DNA of 64,000 nucleotides from Apostichopus japonicus (Eukaryota > Echinodermata > Holothuroidea > Aspidochirotida > Stichopodidae): NCBI RefSeq assembly GCF_037975245.1, contig NC_092577.1, positions 17,818,398 through 17,882,397 of the forward strand. The letters are read 5' to 3'. Shown piece after piece: positions 54,567-64,000 of the stretch. Made by a program: the position numbers and the translations under genes. How positions within the stretch are numbered: the stretch's first letter is position 1; every line of letters starts with the position of its first letter. The notes under the pieces were generated by a model that saw only the letters and a program-made list of their open reading frames with translations, ran no database searches and was not told the origin of the DNA.

Positions 54567-54680
54567 GTGTCATCGTTGTCGATATGTGTTATTTCCTTAG
54601 CGTGACCAAGGGGAAATTTCCGCGCGCTCGTGCAATGGTCAATGCTACCCTCGCCCAATGGTGTGTAGGGTGTGAAGGGA
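54567..54680 (+). repeat. BEL element 2: 5' LTR remnant
   Basis: GTCATCGTTGTCGATATGTG through GTGTGTAGGGTGTGA matches 62010-62131 with few changes. It precedes BEL pol and the partner follows it, so these are best read as parts of the two LTRs. Confidence 0.55.
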
Positions 54681-54699
54681 CGGACGTCAGCGTGTGGTA

Positions 54700-56004
54700 T
54701 ACGACTATTACTGGTCATGTGTCCCCTCCCGGGTTAAGTGTTTTTGGAGATTCAGATGAGCCATTATGTAGGCTAATGAATCATTATTCTTCATGGTATA
54801 AAATGAAGAGGGGTTTAGCGTGGCTCTTGCGTCTTGTGGGATAATCTGTCCAAGAAGTTCGTCTGTTCTGAGTCAGAGAAGCTAAGTCAGGGTAAGGCTG
54901 TCAGAGCATGTAGTTCCATTAAAGCGTTAACTCCGTTTGTAGATGGTGAAGGGCTTCCAGGGTAAGCAGCCGTTTGAAAGACTTCACAGCAGGTAGACAT
55001 CCTATTGCTGACTCTATTGTTAAGGACGTACACGGGCGATACTAAGTATTGTAAGGAAGAATTTTTCGGTTATTAAGGAAAGGCCGTCGGTCAAGAGGAT
55101 TGTTGGGGCCTGTGTCACGTGCCGACGTTTGTATTCTAAGCTGTGTGTACAACAACTGGCAAATTTGCCTAGGGAACGTGTTGCGGCTAATGTAGACCCT
55201 TTTTTCATGTGGGCGTTTATGTTAACATCGGCCGTTCTAAAGTCAAGCGTTATGGCTGTTTCTTCTCTTGTTTAACAGTCAGGGCTGCCCATATAGAGAA
55301 GGTCATTAGACACCGAGTCCTTCTTGAATGGATTCAGGCGATTTGTGGCACGTAGAGGTTGTCCAGAAACCTTTTTTTCCCCAGAAAATGGCACTAATTT
55401 TTTTAGGGGTGAGGCGGAGTTTAGAAGGGCATGAGTGACCTCTCCAATAAGGTATTACAAGCATATGCAGTAAAGGAGAATTTTGATTGGCGTTTTATTC
55501 CTTCCCCCTACTGCTTCTCATGTGGGGGGAGCCTGGGAACGCATGGTCGGCGTAATTAAAAGAGTCATGGCTGCTATCCTCCCTAGTACTGTGAGACTTA
55601 CAGATGAGATTTGGGGGACTTTGTTTTGCGAAGTCGAAAGCATTGTTAATGGTCGTCCGTTGACGACCCACGTGACCCTACGCCTCTTACTCTCAACTAT
55701 TTGTTGTTATTGAGACATGGCCCAAGCATTCCTCCGGGTAAGTTGGAAAATGTTGACCGTGTCCGTCGCCGCTGGAGGCATGTCCAGCACCTAGCTAACC
55801 AATTCTGGCGCAAGTGGTTAAAATTGTATCTACCTGAATTGCAAAAGAGGTCTAAGTAGACGGGGCCACGGATAATCTGGCAGTTGGTGACTTCGTTTTG
55901 ATTTTAGATGAAATGACTCCCTGCAACCTCTGGCCGTTGGCGCTGGCTGTTAGTATTAACTGTAGTAGAGATGGGTTAGTTAGGTCGGTAAGAGTTAAAC
56001 TAGG
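54700..56004 (+). pseudogene. BEL element 2: pol pre-integrase to DUF5641 part
   Basis: LMNHYSSWYKMKRGLAWLLR (54768), KNFSVIKERPSVKRIVGACVTCRRLYSKLC (55045-55146, zinc-binding; two halves of one block), [19 protein letters not shown] (55355), PPTASHVGGAWERMVGVIKR (55501), CEVESIVNGRPLTT (55629), RRRWRHVQHL (55770) and DNLAVGDFVLILDE (55868). These are BEL/Pao integrase and C-terminal domain blocks with many frameshifts. The coding text ends RSVRVKLG and is interrupted by the LINE composite at 56005. Confidence 0.8.
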
Positions 56005-56390
56005 GGGCTTTTTTTACGTGCAAAGAAAAACGGACACGGACCAAAGGTCAACAAAACCAAAACCAATCCCAGTCTGTTTAACAACCACCATAAACCGAAC
56101 TGAAAACCCACAAACAGAAATCTCTCACTCACCCACAAATGTATACAATGTACCGTTCAACGTGACATGAAAAGGACACAGACCCAAAGGCCAACAACAG
56201 GACCAAAACAATAAAACTCTACAAAGCAGCCCCAAAAAGCCAACTCCAAACCACAAACAGACCCCAAACCCATATTATGTAACGACCACACAACCCCCCC
56301 CCCCCCCCACACACTGAGACACCTGAAAATAACCAACTCCAAAACTTCATCCGGGGTACGCCGTCCCGATGGTAGACAACAGGCCTGCGC

Positions 56391-56743
56391 ATTACCTGCG
56401 AAGTTTTCCCAATATGGGTCTTTTCAGGCCCCTGGCTGTGTTCCCCCTTTTCTTATGAGGGAGCAGAGTTCTTAGCTACTCGTCATTGATCGAGTGGACT
56501 TCCCTGTCAGGAACAGGAGGTCCACTAGCGACCATCGTGTCCGGTATAGCGGAAGCGGCTGCGGGTAGGGTGGAAGGAAGATCAGTGGCCTGTTTCGTCT
56601 CATCAAACCAATCGGAGGCTGTAGTGCAGTCCTCCATTTGCGAGTCAGAATCTGGGCCACTTAATGTCTCTTGGGCCGGTGAACCAGTAGAAGCGGCATC
56701 CTGCGCCGCATGCCACTCCGCTAGTACCATCTCCGCCGTTTGG
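56391..56743 (-). pseudogene. ORF1 C-terminal fragment of a half-LINE
   Basis: Only the disordered C-terminal region is present (TAEMVLAEWHAAQDAASTG, GPDSDSQMEDCTTA, VASGPPVPDREVHSI). There are internal deletions relative to the intact ORF1. The ORF2-deletion junction is at 56390/56391, as in the other half-LINEs. Confidence 0.75.
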
Positions 56744-56988
56744 CACGGACACGGACCAAAGGTCAACAAAACCAAAAACAAAGTCTGTAAAGCAACAACT
56801 GAAACCCATCAATCGCTCACTACCGCAGCGTTTAACGTGACGCGAGAAGGACACGGACCCAAAGGCCAACAGAAGCAAAAGAAATAAAACAATACAAACA
56901 GGCTCCAAAAAGCCAACCCCAAACCACAAAGAGAAAAATGAAACCAACCTATATTATGTAACGACCACACAACCCCCACACCTACCAA

Positions 56989-59900
56989 CTAACTGACTCC
57001 AAATTTCATCCGGGGAACCCCGTCCCGATAGTAGACGACAGGCTTGCGCCAGCGTCTACGGAAGGCAGTGTCGGGAAGCCGTGCATGGTCCGCCTCCATG
57101 CGCAACCTGATGTCACTTTGCACTTTGCACATCCTCTGCCCTCCAGACGTCCCCATAGAAAACTAGGCGGCATCTGCTGTTCCAGATGTGTCTCCTGATG
57201 ACAGCGGCAAACAACAGCAGATCCCTAACCCAGGTTGGGCTATTAGTAGTGATTTTGTTTTGTATGGTTTGTTGCCCCCTGTGTGCAACCAATAACACCA
57301 ATAACGAAGGCGTGAAACCAATCCCACACCAACCGGACAAAGGGACACTCCAGCAAAAGGTGTTGCATAGTCTCGATGGCTTTACAGCCCACACCGGGAC
57401 AAATCCCATCACCTGATCGCCACCTGACTAGGCGAAAATGGTTAGTGATGAGGACCCCATGTGCAATCCTCCACGCCAAGTCCCGGAGACGGCTATCTAG
57501 TGACTTGCAACACACAGACCGCCACACATCTGGAGAGATGGCGGTCCGGAAAGCCGACGGGCACACAGGCGCGAGCATTGAACGAAACAATGGTGGGTAT
57601 AACACAGATGGGGCCACGTTCAGCGGAACATGTGGCCCACCCTCTTCTTTGATTCAACGAAGAGAGTCACCAATCTAAGTAAGACCCCAGAAGGGCGTGT
57701 CGCCTTTGGCCGGTTATTGGAAAAGGATCCGGGCCAGTGGTGTCGAAAAAGAAACCCACCCCAGTACCTAACAAAAAAAAGCAAAGGGAAACGAAGGATT
57801 TTCAAAAGCAACAAAAACACCCTTCAAGAGGAGAAAGCGCAGTTTAGATGGTAGGGGGGGGGTCTTCTTATACAGAACGGTCCTTTTGACAAGGTTTGGT
57901 TTGCGCTTTCCCCAAATGAAATAAAAATGATCCTCTCCAGTCGCACCAAGGCATGATCCGGTGCGGCGATCACCATACCAGGATACCAAAGGAGAGGAAC
58001 AATAAACCTATTTACAACTGTAACCTTCCCAGGGAGGGAGAGCCACCTGTGACTGAATGTGTTGCCTCCCCCTGATCAGCCTTCTCGGCCCAAGTGGTGG
58101 CCTCCGGGGCACCATAACCTAGCCAGATGCCATTTACCTTGATCATGACATCTGACCAAGTAGCATCGAACGGGAGGGATTGGCCGCACCAACCTCCCAA
58201 TCGCAGCCCTTTGGTCTTGGACTTGTTCAGTCTGGCACCAAGTAGCCTCTTGGAAGGTGGTGAAAACCTTCGATAAAGGCTTGAAGGAGGCGAGGTCCGA
58301 CACAATACAAGTGACGTCATCGGCATACTGCACGCACTTAACTCTAGCCCCACCCGGCACGTTGAAGGGTCGAAATCCAAAGCATCTGTCCAGCGAGGTA
58401 CTGAGCGTTTCGCTGAAGAGAACATACAACAACGGGGAGAGGGGACAACCGTGACGGACTCCTCTTCAAACCGGGAAGGGACCAGAAGTTAATCCGTTAA
58501 CAGTGACAATGCTCGTGACGTCCTTGTATAGTAACGAGACCCAACGAGTATATACGGAGTTCAATCCGAAGGACTCTAAGGTTCTGAACAGGAAGTCGTG
58601 ATCTACCATGTCAAAGGCCTTTTCCTGGTCCAGTGAGACCAGTGCACATGGCAAATCACGAACTTTAAGAAACTCGATCAAGTCTCTCATCAACCAGAGG
58701 TTATGTTGAATACACTTGCCTCGCACAGCACAAGTCTGGAGAGGACCTACAATATCCGGCATCACATACGCTAAGCGTTTTCCTAATGCTTGTAGTCCAC
58801 ATTTAACAGCGTTATTGGACGCCTATTTCTAGGGTCCAAAGGGTCTCCCGACTTTGGGAGGAGAACGATATTTCCAACCCGCTGTGTTTGGTTCATGTAA
58901 TTCAACTGGAAAGCGGTAGCGAACACATCTCTCAAGTCCCCACCGAGGACCTCCCAGAAGGTCTTATAGAACTCTGCCGGGAGGCCATCGGGACCCGGGG
59001 GACTTTCCCTTCTTCATCGCTACTACCGCTGTCCAGAGCTCACCAACGGAGAGGTTCGAGCCCAAGCTATCATTTTTACTCTCAGGGGGGGGGGCTTGTC
59101 TATACCAGACAACAAGTCCTCCTGGATATCCTCGCTAACAGTAGCCCTGGAGTACAGGTTCGAAAAGAACGACCCAAATATCCCTAGGACTGCCTGCGGG
59201 CTCTCCACGACGGACCCCACCAGGATGACACACTGCCCTTATTCTGCGGTCAACCACAGACTTGATGTCGTCCCGGTAAAAACGAATAGTGGGCTTCTCG
59301 TCCGCCTCAACAAACTGGATTCTGGCACGCACTTGGGCTCCGTGCAGTTTTTCATCGAGAAACACTCCAAGTGCATGCAGATCAGACGATGAAGAACCAT
59401 CCCTTGCTCTATTGCACAAGGAATGGAACTTGAATCTCCGTTGGTGAGCTCTCTTAACACAAACATTGCGAAATGCTTGATGAGGGACTTTACCTCGTCC
59501 CACCAGACTAACGCATTGGGAAAAGCAGGCTTGAGGGACTGCCATCCTCTGTACTTCTCGACAAATTGCTCCTTGAAGTTTTGCTCTTTAACAATTTCCG
59601 TGTTCAGCCGCCAAAGTCCCTTCTCCACATGAAAGGACTCCGGCAGCTGCAAGCGCAAAACAACAGCGTCATGATCAGATAAAGGACATGAAATAATCGA
59701 GCACCGAGATCGAGAAACTTTGCGCGGGGCATAAAACCTGTTGAGTCTGGATGAAACTGTTCCATCTGGTTTATGCCACGTACAAGCAACCACCTGGGGA
59801 TTTTGGGACCTCCAAACATCCACAAGATCTCGGTACTTGACAAACAAGCCTAGCTCAATCATGCCGGTGGTACAATTGGGGGACTCTTTCCTCGAACGTC

Positions 59901-60367
59901 TATCTAACGCAGAGTGAGGGACACAGTTTAAGTCCCCCCCCCCCCAAAGGATACAATTTGCCTTACCCGGTACAAAGGCAAGCAACACCGTGAAGAAATT
60001 TTTCCTACATGCTGGCCGGTTGGGGGCATACACATTGCAAACCACCAACTCACCCGCGTGAGCCTTAAGTGTATGCACACCACCCGACCTTCATGGTCGT
60101 TCTCCACTTTTCCCACACAATGACACAGTTTTGGGGACACCAAAATTACAGTCCCGCAAGATGCCCCTGATCCAAAGGAGGCATAAAGGCCTCCTCCCCA
60201 CTCCAAGGACCAAAGATGAACATCACTCTCACAAGATATGTGGGTCTCTTGCAAAAGAAGCACATCCACTTGGAGCAACTTGCAGAACTGTAAAATCCGT
60301 CGCCTTTTTGGGGTACCCCTCATCCCATTCACATTAAGGTGACGAGGGATAAGGTGTCTGGTGTCAT
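56989..60367 (-). pseudogene. LINE ORF2 (family A): endonuclease, RT, zinc-knuckle
   Basis: ATG at 60367 overlaps the ORF1 stop as ATGA. Endonuclease: LNVNGMRGTPKRRRILQF, LLLQETHISCESDVH, VYAPNRPACRKNFF, SCPLSDHDAVVLRLQ. RT: CALVSLDQEKAFDMVDHDF, CPLSPLLYVLFSETLS, QYADDVTCIVSDL. C-terminus: CPGVGCKAIETMQHLLLEC, RRHIWNSRCRLVF, ending near GVS-TAG at 56989. Most of the finger domain is readable in pieces. There are many frameshifts, including one just after the start. It is the only full-length A ORF2 here, so it serves as the reference for the half-LINE deletion (about 57050 to 60367). Confidence 0.8.
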
Positions 60368-61539
60368 AACCTGCGATGTTTTCCCAATACGGCTCTTTTC
60401 AGGCCCTTAGCGGTGTTTCCCCTTTTCATACGACCTAGCAGACCTCTTAGCTCCTCGTCACAAGGAACAGGAGGTCCACTAGCGACCATCGTGTCCGGTA
60501 TAGTAGAAGCGACTGCGGGCAGGGTGGAAGGGCCGCTCGAGTCAGTGAGATCAGTGGCGTGTTTTGTCTCATCAAACCAATCGGAGGACTCCTTAGCCAC
60601 AACTACTAAGGCGGAAGCACAGTCCTCCATTGGCGAGTCCGAATCTGGGCCACTTAATGTCTCTTGGGCCGGTTGACTCGAGGGCCGACTAGTGTCACCG
60701 ATAGCGGGCGTAGCTACCGGTGAACCAGTACAAGCGGCATCCTGCTCCGCATGCCACTCCGCTAATACCATCTCCGCCGTTTTGTGGGCAGGCTGGCAGT
60801 CTCGGCCGGAGCGGCAACTTCCTCCAGGGACGAGGTGGAACACGAAGGGGAGTTGAAAACCTCCACCGGGGCGCTAGTGTCGGACACGATGAGAGGAGCA
60901 TCAGGTGATACGGTTTGAAAGGCCGGGACGGGGACCGCTTCAACCACGCCCGTAGCCACTCTCGCGGCGTATGAGCGGTCTGGGCATAAACGAGCGAGAT
61001 GGCCCGTTTTCCCACACGAGTTACATACGATATCCCCTTTACACTCGGCCCACACCTCCGACAAGTGCGAGGCTGGCCAGGGTATGCAACGTGGGCCCTG
61101 TGCCAAGTAGCCCACAAGGTAGAGGGGATATCGATCTAACTCGTCTGGTCCCGGTCTTTACACCCTTACATTCAAGGAATTCCGGCTCCTCGTAGCCGGT
61201 GACTTTCCCAAAACGCCCCAGTGTCCGCACAACAATCTCTTCAGACATGTCCAGAGGGAGATGGAGGACTGTCACCCACACCGAACTGTCGTACGGTGTG
61301 ACCTTCAGTCCCTCGACTCCCTCCAACACATGGACGCCTCGGACGCGGGCAGCCTCCGAGGTAAAACGAACATCAAAACAATTCATACCCCGGAGAGGTT
61401 TACGCTGAAGCGCGTCAACCTCTCCTGGGACTTTTAAACCAACAGAACGCAAAACTGAAAAAAAAACTTGTCCGGGGACGACCTTAGCCTCCCCCGAAAA
61501 ACTCAACAATACGATTTTACTGTCACGGCGAGCCGCCAT
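60368..61539 (-). pseudogene. LINE ORF1 (family A) of the full-length copy
   Basis: MAARRDSK start at 61539, clear as far as KTGTRRVR (61150). Deletions around 61030-61145 remove the first two zinc knuckles, and the third remains (CNSCGKTGHLARLC). The C-terminal region follows to GKHRRL and TGA at 60364-60366. The final bases TTATGA overlap the ORF2 start. Proposed coupling by termination-reinitiation is inference. Confidence 0.75.
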
Positions 61540-61712
61540 GACAACTAGGGGTGTGACAAGCCACGCACCTACTAAAAATAAAAACCACGCAACAAAGCCA
61601 AAACTACACTAAACACACTACAAACTATTGAAAGGCCATCGTAAAAAACACAAAGTGTGTGGTCAACGAAAAGTGGAGAGCAGCCGTAAACACGTCCGCA
61701 CTCCACGAAAGC

Positions 61713-61890
61713 AAACTAGGACTACCGAGCTGGTTCGTCCTATTACTAAGATTGTTTTACTTGAATCTGCATTCTCATCTTCTCAAGTGTTTGCACGCAT
61801 TATTGTTGAAATTCCATGTAAATATAGTTTTTTTTTCTTCGTTATTGCGCTGCCAGGTGTGTCAGGCTTTATAGTTGTTTACTTGGTATA
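61713..61890 (+). pseudogene. BEL element 2: end of pol
   Basis: TELVRPITKIVLLESAFS at 61725-61780 is the typical last block of the BEL C-terminal domain (RPITKLxLLE). It continues the text broken at 56004 once the LINE and one TSD copy are ignored. A stop follows by 61890. Confidence 0.65.
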
Positions 61891-62009
61891 GAAGCTTAAC
61901 GTGGCAATTTTTATTGCTAAAGCTATAATGGAATTTGAATGTACATCGATGGGGTGGTTTAGGTATTGTAGGCATTCATATACTTGAACGTCACGTATTC
62001 CAGTGGGGG

Positions 62010-62830
62010 AGCGTCATCATTGCCGATGTGTGTTATTTCCTTAGCGTGACCAAGGGGAAATTTCCGCTTGGTCGAGGTCGGGCAATGGTCAATGCTGCAC
62101 TCGCCCAATTGTGTGTAGGGTGTGACCTTTTATACCCACCTCCTCGATTTGCATACTTACGCATTATGTGAGGTACATATGCTTCATTCCTCTCCTGGTT
62201 CAGAGAGTCGTCGCATGTGCTACTATGACAGACCCTTAGTATGTTAGTATCATATATGTTTTATACAGGTATTAAGGGGTTAGATATCACAATTGTATAG
62301 CCTACCTCTTTTAATATCGTATTATACAGATTTTCTTTGAATGTAATTTTGCTGTGTGCTTGTGCCTGTTAGTTTTATTGCCTTTTCGTGTATTTGTTGT
62401 TTTCCTTATTTTTAAGAGTATCTTGAGTTGAAGCATGATCTTCGTAGAGTATCTCTGAAGAGGTTATTACTTTTGTTGGTATTCTACACATTCCCCTGTA
62501 AGCCCCCGTATACCACAGTTTGTCGTGTGGTCGCTTTTGCCCGGTAACGACTGTAATTTCAATGTAATTGTTGTCAATCCTACTCGTTTTTTATGTTACC
62601 AATTTGATTTCTTATACTTCTTCCCTTTGTGCATTTGTTATAAGGAGAAATATGTTGCATTACTATGTTATTATTGATTTGTGGAAATTCATGTTTTTTT
62701 TTCACCAATGTTTGTATATGAATCTTTTAATATTTTTACTTTGTAGTTTTCACCGTGGTCCTGTTCAGCCACGTGTGCGATAAATGGATTAAAACCTACG
62801 ACTACTGGTTCAGCTTGATTGAGCGTCGTC
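62010..62830 (+). repeat. BEL element 2: candidate 3' LTR
   Basis: Its start matches 54567-54680. It runs through a TTTTTAATATT-rich region to about GCGATAAATGGATTAAAACC (62777). The end of the LTR is not defined. No coding seen. Confidence 0.45.
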
Positions 62831-63546
62831 TCGGTGACAATAAGTAATAACTTCTTATCAATAATTTGAATTTTGGGTCTCTGTCCTATTATGTACTAAT
62901 GACATTACATGTCACACATATTTTTTAAGCATAACCTCCTTCCAAGCTGTTTCAGTGATATTGCTTAAAACATTTCATTTTTTTTGTGTTTCATGAAGCC
63001 AACTACAGCAAAAAATGAGTGACGTCGTCACATCACTGAAACCCTCAAGCAGTAAAATTCTCAGCTTTGCAGATGAAGCACATCATTAAGACAAAAATTA
63101 AAGGTTTAGACCCTCAAGATTGCTTATATGCTACGATTTTACGTAATACCACTGTGTAATTAATCATACAAGGAACTGAGGTCAAACCCTTCAATGGCAT
63201 CCAAATTAACGGACTGCACGATTTTATGTTTTAAGTAAATTTGTTGGAGAGTAAAAGCAAGATGCACTGGATTTAAATAAAATTCAAGTATCAGTCACAA
63301 CTTGCTACTGACATCTAAACTGTCTTCAATTAATTTCAAAAGATATGTTTTAATTTAATTATCCAGTATATTCTATATGCTCATAGTATATAACAATTAA
63401 ATTTTTGTAACCCTTAAATATTTTCAGCCGCATGCAGCTCAACAGTGACAAGATATCCAAGGGTAACTCGAAGGGGAAAACCAACGGAGGCAGAAGCTAT
63501 GACAAGTTTCAGTCGTGTTTCGTCTGTGCGAAAGTAGTTAGAAGTG
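62831..63546. other. Stretch without recognised gene
   Basis: AT-rich. At 63419-63540, after TATTTTCAG, a short open stretch encodes MQLNSDKISKGNSKGKTNGG; it could be an exon but has no recognised features. Confidence 0.4.
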
Positions 63547-64000
63547 CTTTTTACGTGACCCGCCATGCGGGATACAAAACGTCACGGCCAAACGGCACTA
63601 CCGAACCATCCCATTCTGACAAACGAAACTAAGGTCTAGCGAGCCAAAAAAAACATACGCCCGCCGACCTGCAGAGACAAAACGCCCAACCCCCTCCCCA
63701 CTCAAACATTCAAAAACGTACAGAAGGACGACCCGCACGCAGCGAAACGAAAAACCCCTCCCCAGCACACCAGCGTCCAAAAAAGGCAGCCCCAGATAAA
63801 CGGCGAAAATCGCCTTCAATCTGAAGGCGAATGTCAGACTTCACCGCCTCCAGGACTGCCTGCCAACTGGCAAATTTCCCCCTAAAAACCAAATTACATC
63901 TATTCCGCCAAACATGTTTTTTTACAATAGAGCAAACAAAAATGATGCGGTGCAACACAGCTACCGAACAAACTGGAGGGTCTACCCCATATAAAATAAA
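63547..64000 (-). mobile_element. Family B LINE, 3' end (continues past the window)
   Basis: CTTTTTACGTGACCCGCCATGCGGG at its 3' end (quoted in part: TTTTTACGTGACCCG) and colinear with 36757-37215. The ORF2 C-terminal frame at 63710-63958 (VKKHVWRNRCNLVFRGKFA) is very similar to that at 36923-37171. The rest lies beyond the right edge. Confidence 0.85.

Larger units (their letters stand above)
56005..61712 (-). mobile_element. Composite LINE insertion: half-LINE 3' end plus full-length family A element
   Basis: The direct repeat AAACTAGG is at 55997-56004 and 61713-61720, and BEL coding resumes right after it (TELVRPITKIVLLES). Between the repeats lie, in plus order, a half-LINE 3' end with the shared deletion (56008-56743) and then a family A element from its 3'UTR (56748) to its 5' end (61712). 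No target sequence lies between the two parts. The junction has about four extra bases (GGCA) between CTCCGCCGTTT and CGGACACGG. One TSD pair around both parts indicates one integration event with a template jump during target-primed reverse transcription. Confidence 0.75.

Noticed and set aside
63428-63540. Possible gene exon MQLNSDKISKGNSKG
   Set aside because: Acceptor-like TATTTTCAG is present but no donor or recognisable domain, and it abuts a LINE insertion; left only as a note.

Overview
This is a stretch of an animal (metazoan) nuclear genome made mostly of transposable-element debris. The evidence is spliced exons with GT/AG borders, a fragmentary host-like gene with SET- and PHD-like segments, and a mix of L1/Tx1-like and jockey-like LINEs, Gypsy and BEL/Pao LTR elements, a DIRS-type tyrosine-recombinase retrotransposon and hAT-like sequence. 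This mix is typical of marine invertebrates or basal chordates, but I cannot name a species. No bacterial features, rRNA, tRNA or CRISPR were seen.

Layout. 1-4801: a broken intronless gene of a CXC-motif, FEN/PIN-like family, split by a LINE (381-2218) with a 15-bp target-site duplication (TSD). 6526-13285 plus 19330-19409: exons of a plus-strand host-like gene (SET-like, then PHD-like, then acidic tail), with a perfect 168-bp triplication at 6641-7149 and a jockey/CR1-like LINE (9050-10746) in an intron. 13500-18510: a decayed L1-like LINE, itself hit by a second copy of the same LINE group (16159-17958). 19718-23104: Gypsy remnant. 23250-28060: BEL/Pao element carrying a solo-LTR-like insert. 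28855-30171: an inverted chimeric LINE. 30968-33993: a two-exon hAT-like transposase gene. 36290-41725: a rearranged LINE fragment abutting a nearly full-length LINE of a sister family. 43470-43712: an inverted duplication of a LINE endonuclease piece. 43930-49720: DIRS-like element. 49741-50350: jockey-like RT fragment. 50930-52781: another ORF1-only LINE. 54567 to about 62830: a second BEL/Pao element split by a composite LINE (56005-61712). 63547-end: the 3' end of another LINE.

The dominant theme is one L1/Tx1-like LINE group with two families, here called A (3' end beginning GCAAAG in plus-strand view after TTTTTACGT) and B (3' end TTTTTACGTGACCCG). The most interesting result is that four A copies share the same deletion of nearly all of ORF2. 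ORF1 is retained and the ORF2 start codon is fused in frame to the last 19 codons of ORF2. This is a half-LINE comparable in logic to mammalian HAL1. At 56005-61712 a half-LINE 3' end and a complete A element lie between a single pair of short repeats inside a BEL gene, which fits one integration with a template jump. None of the copies share a target sequence, so there is no sign of site specificity.
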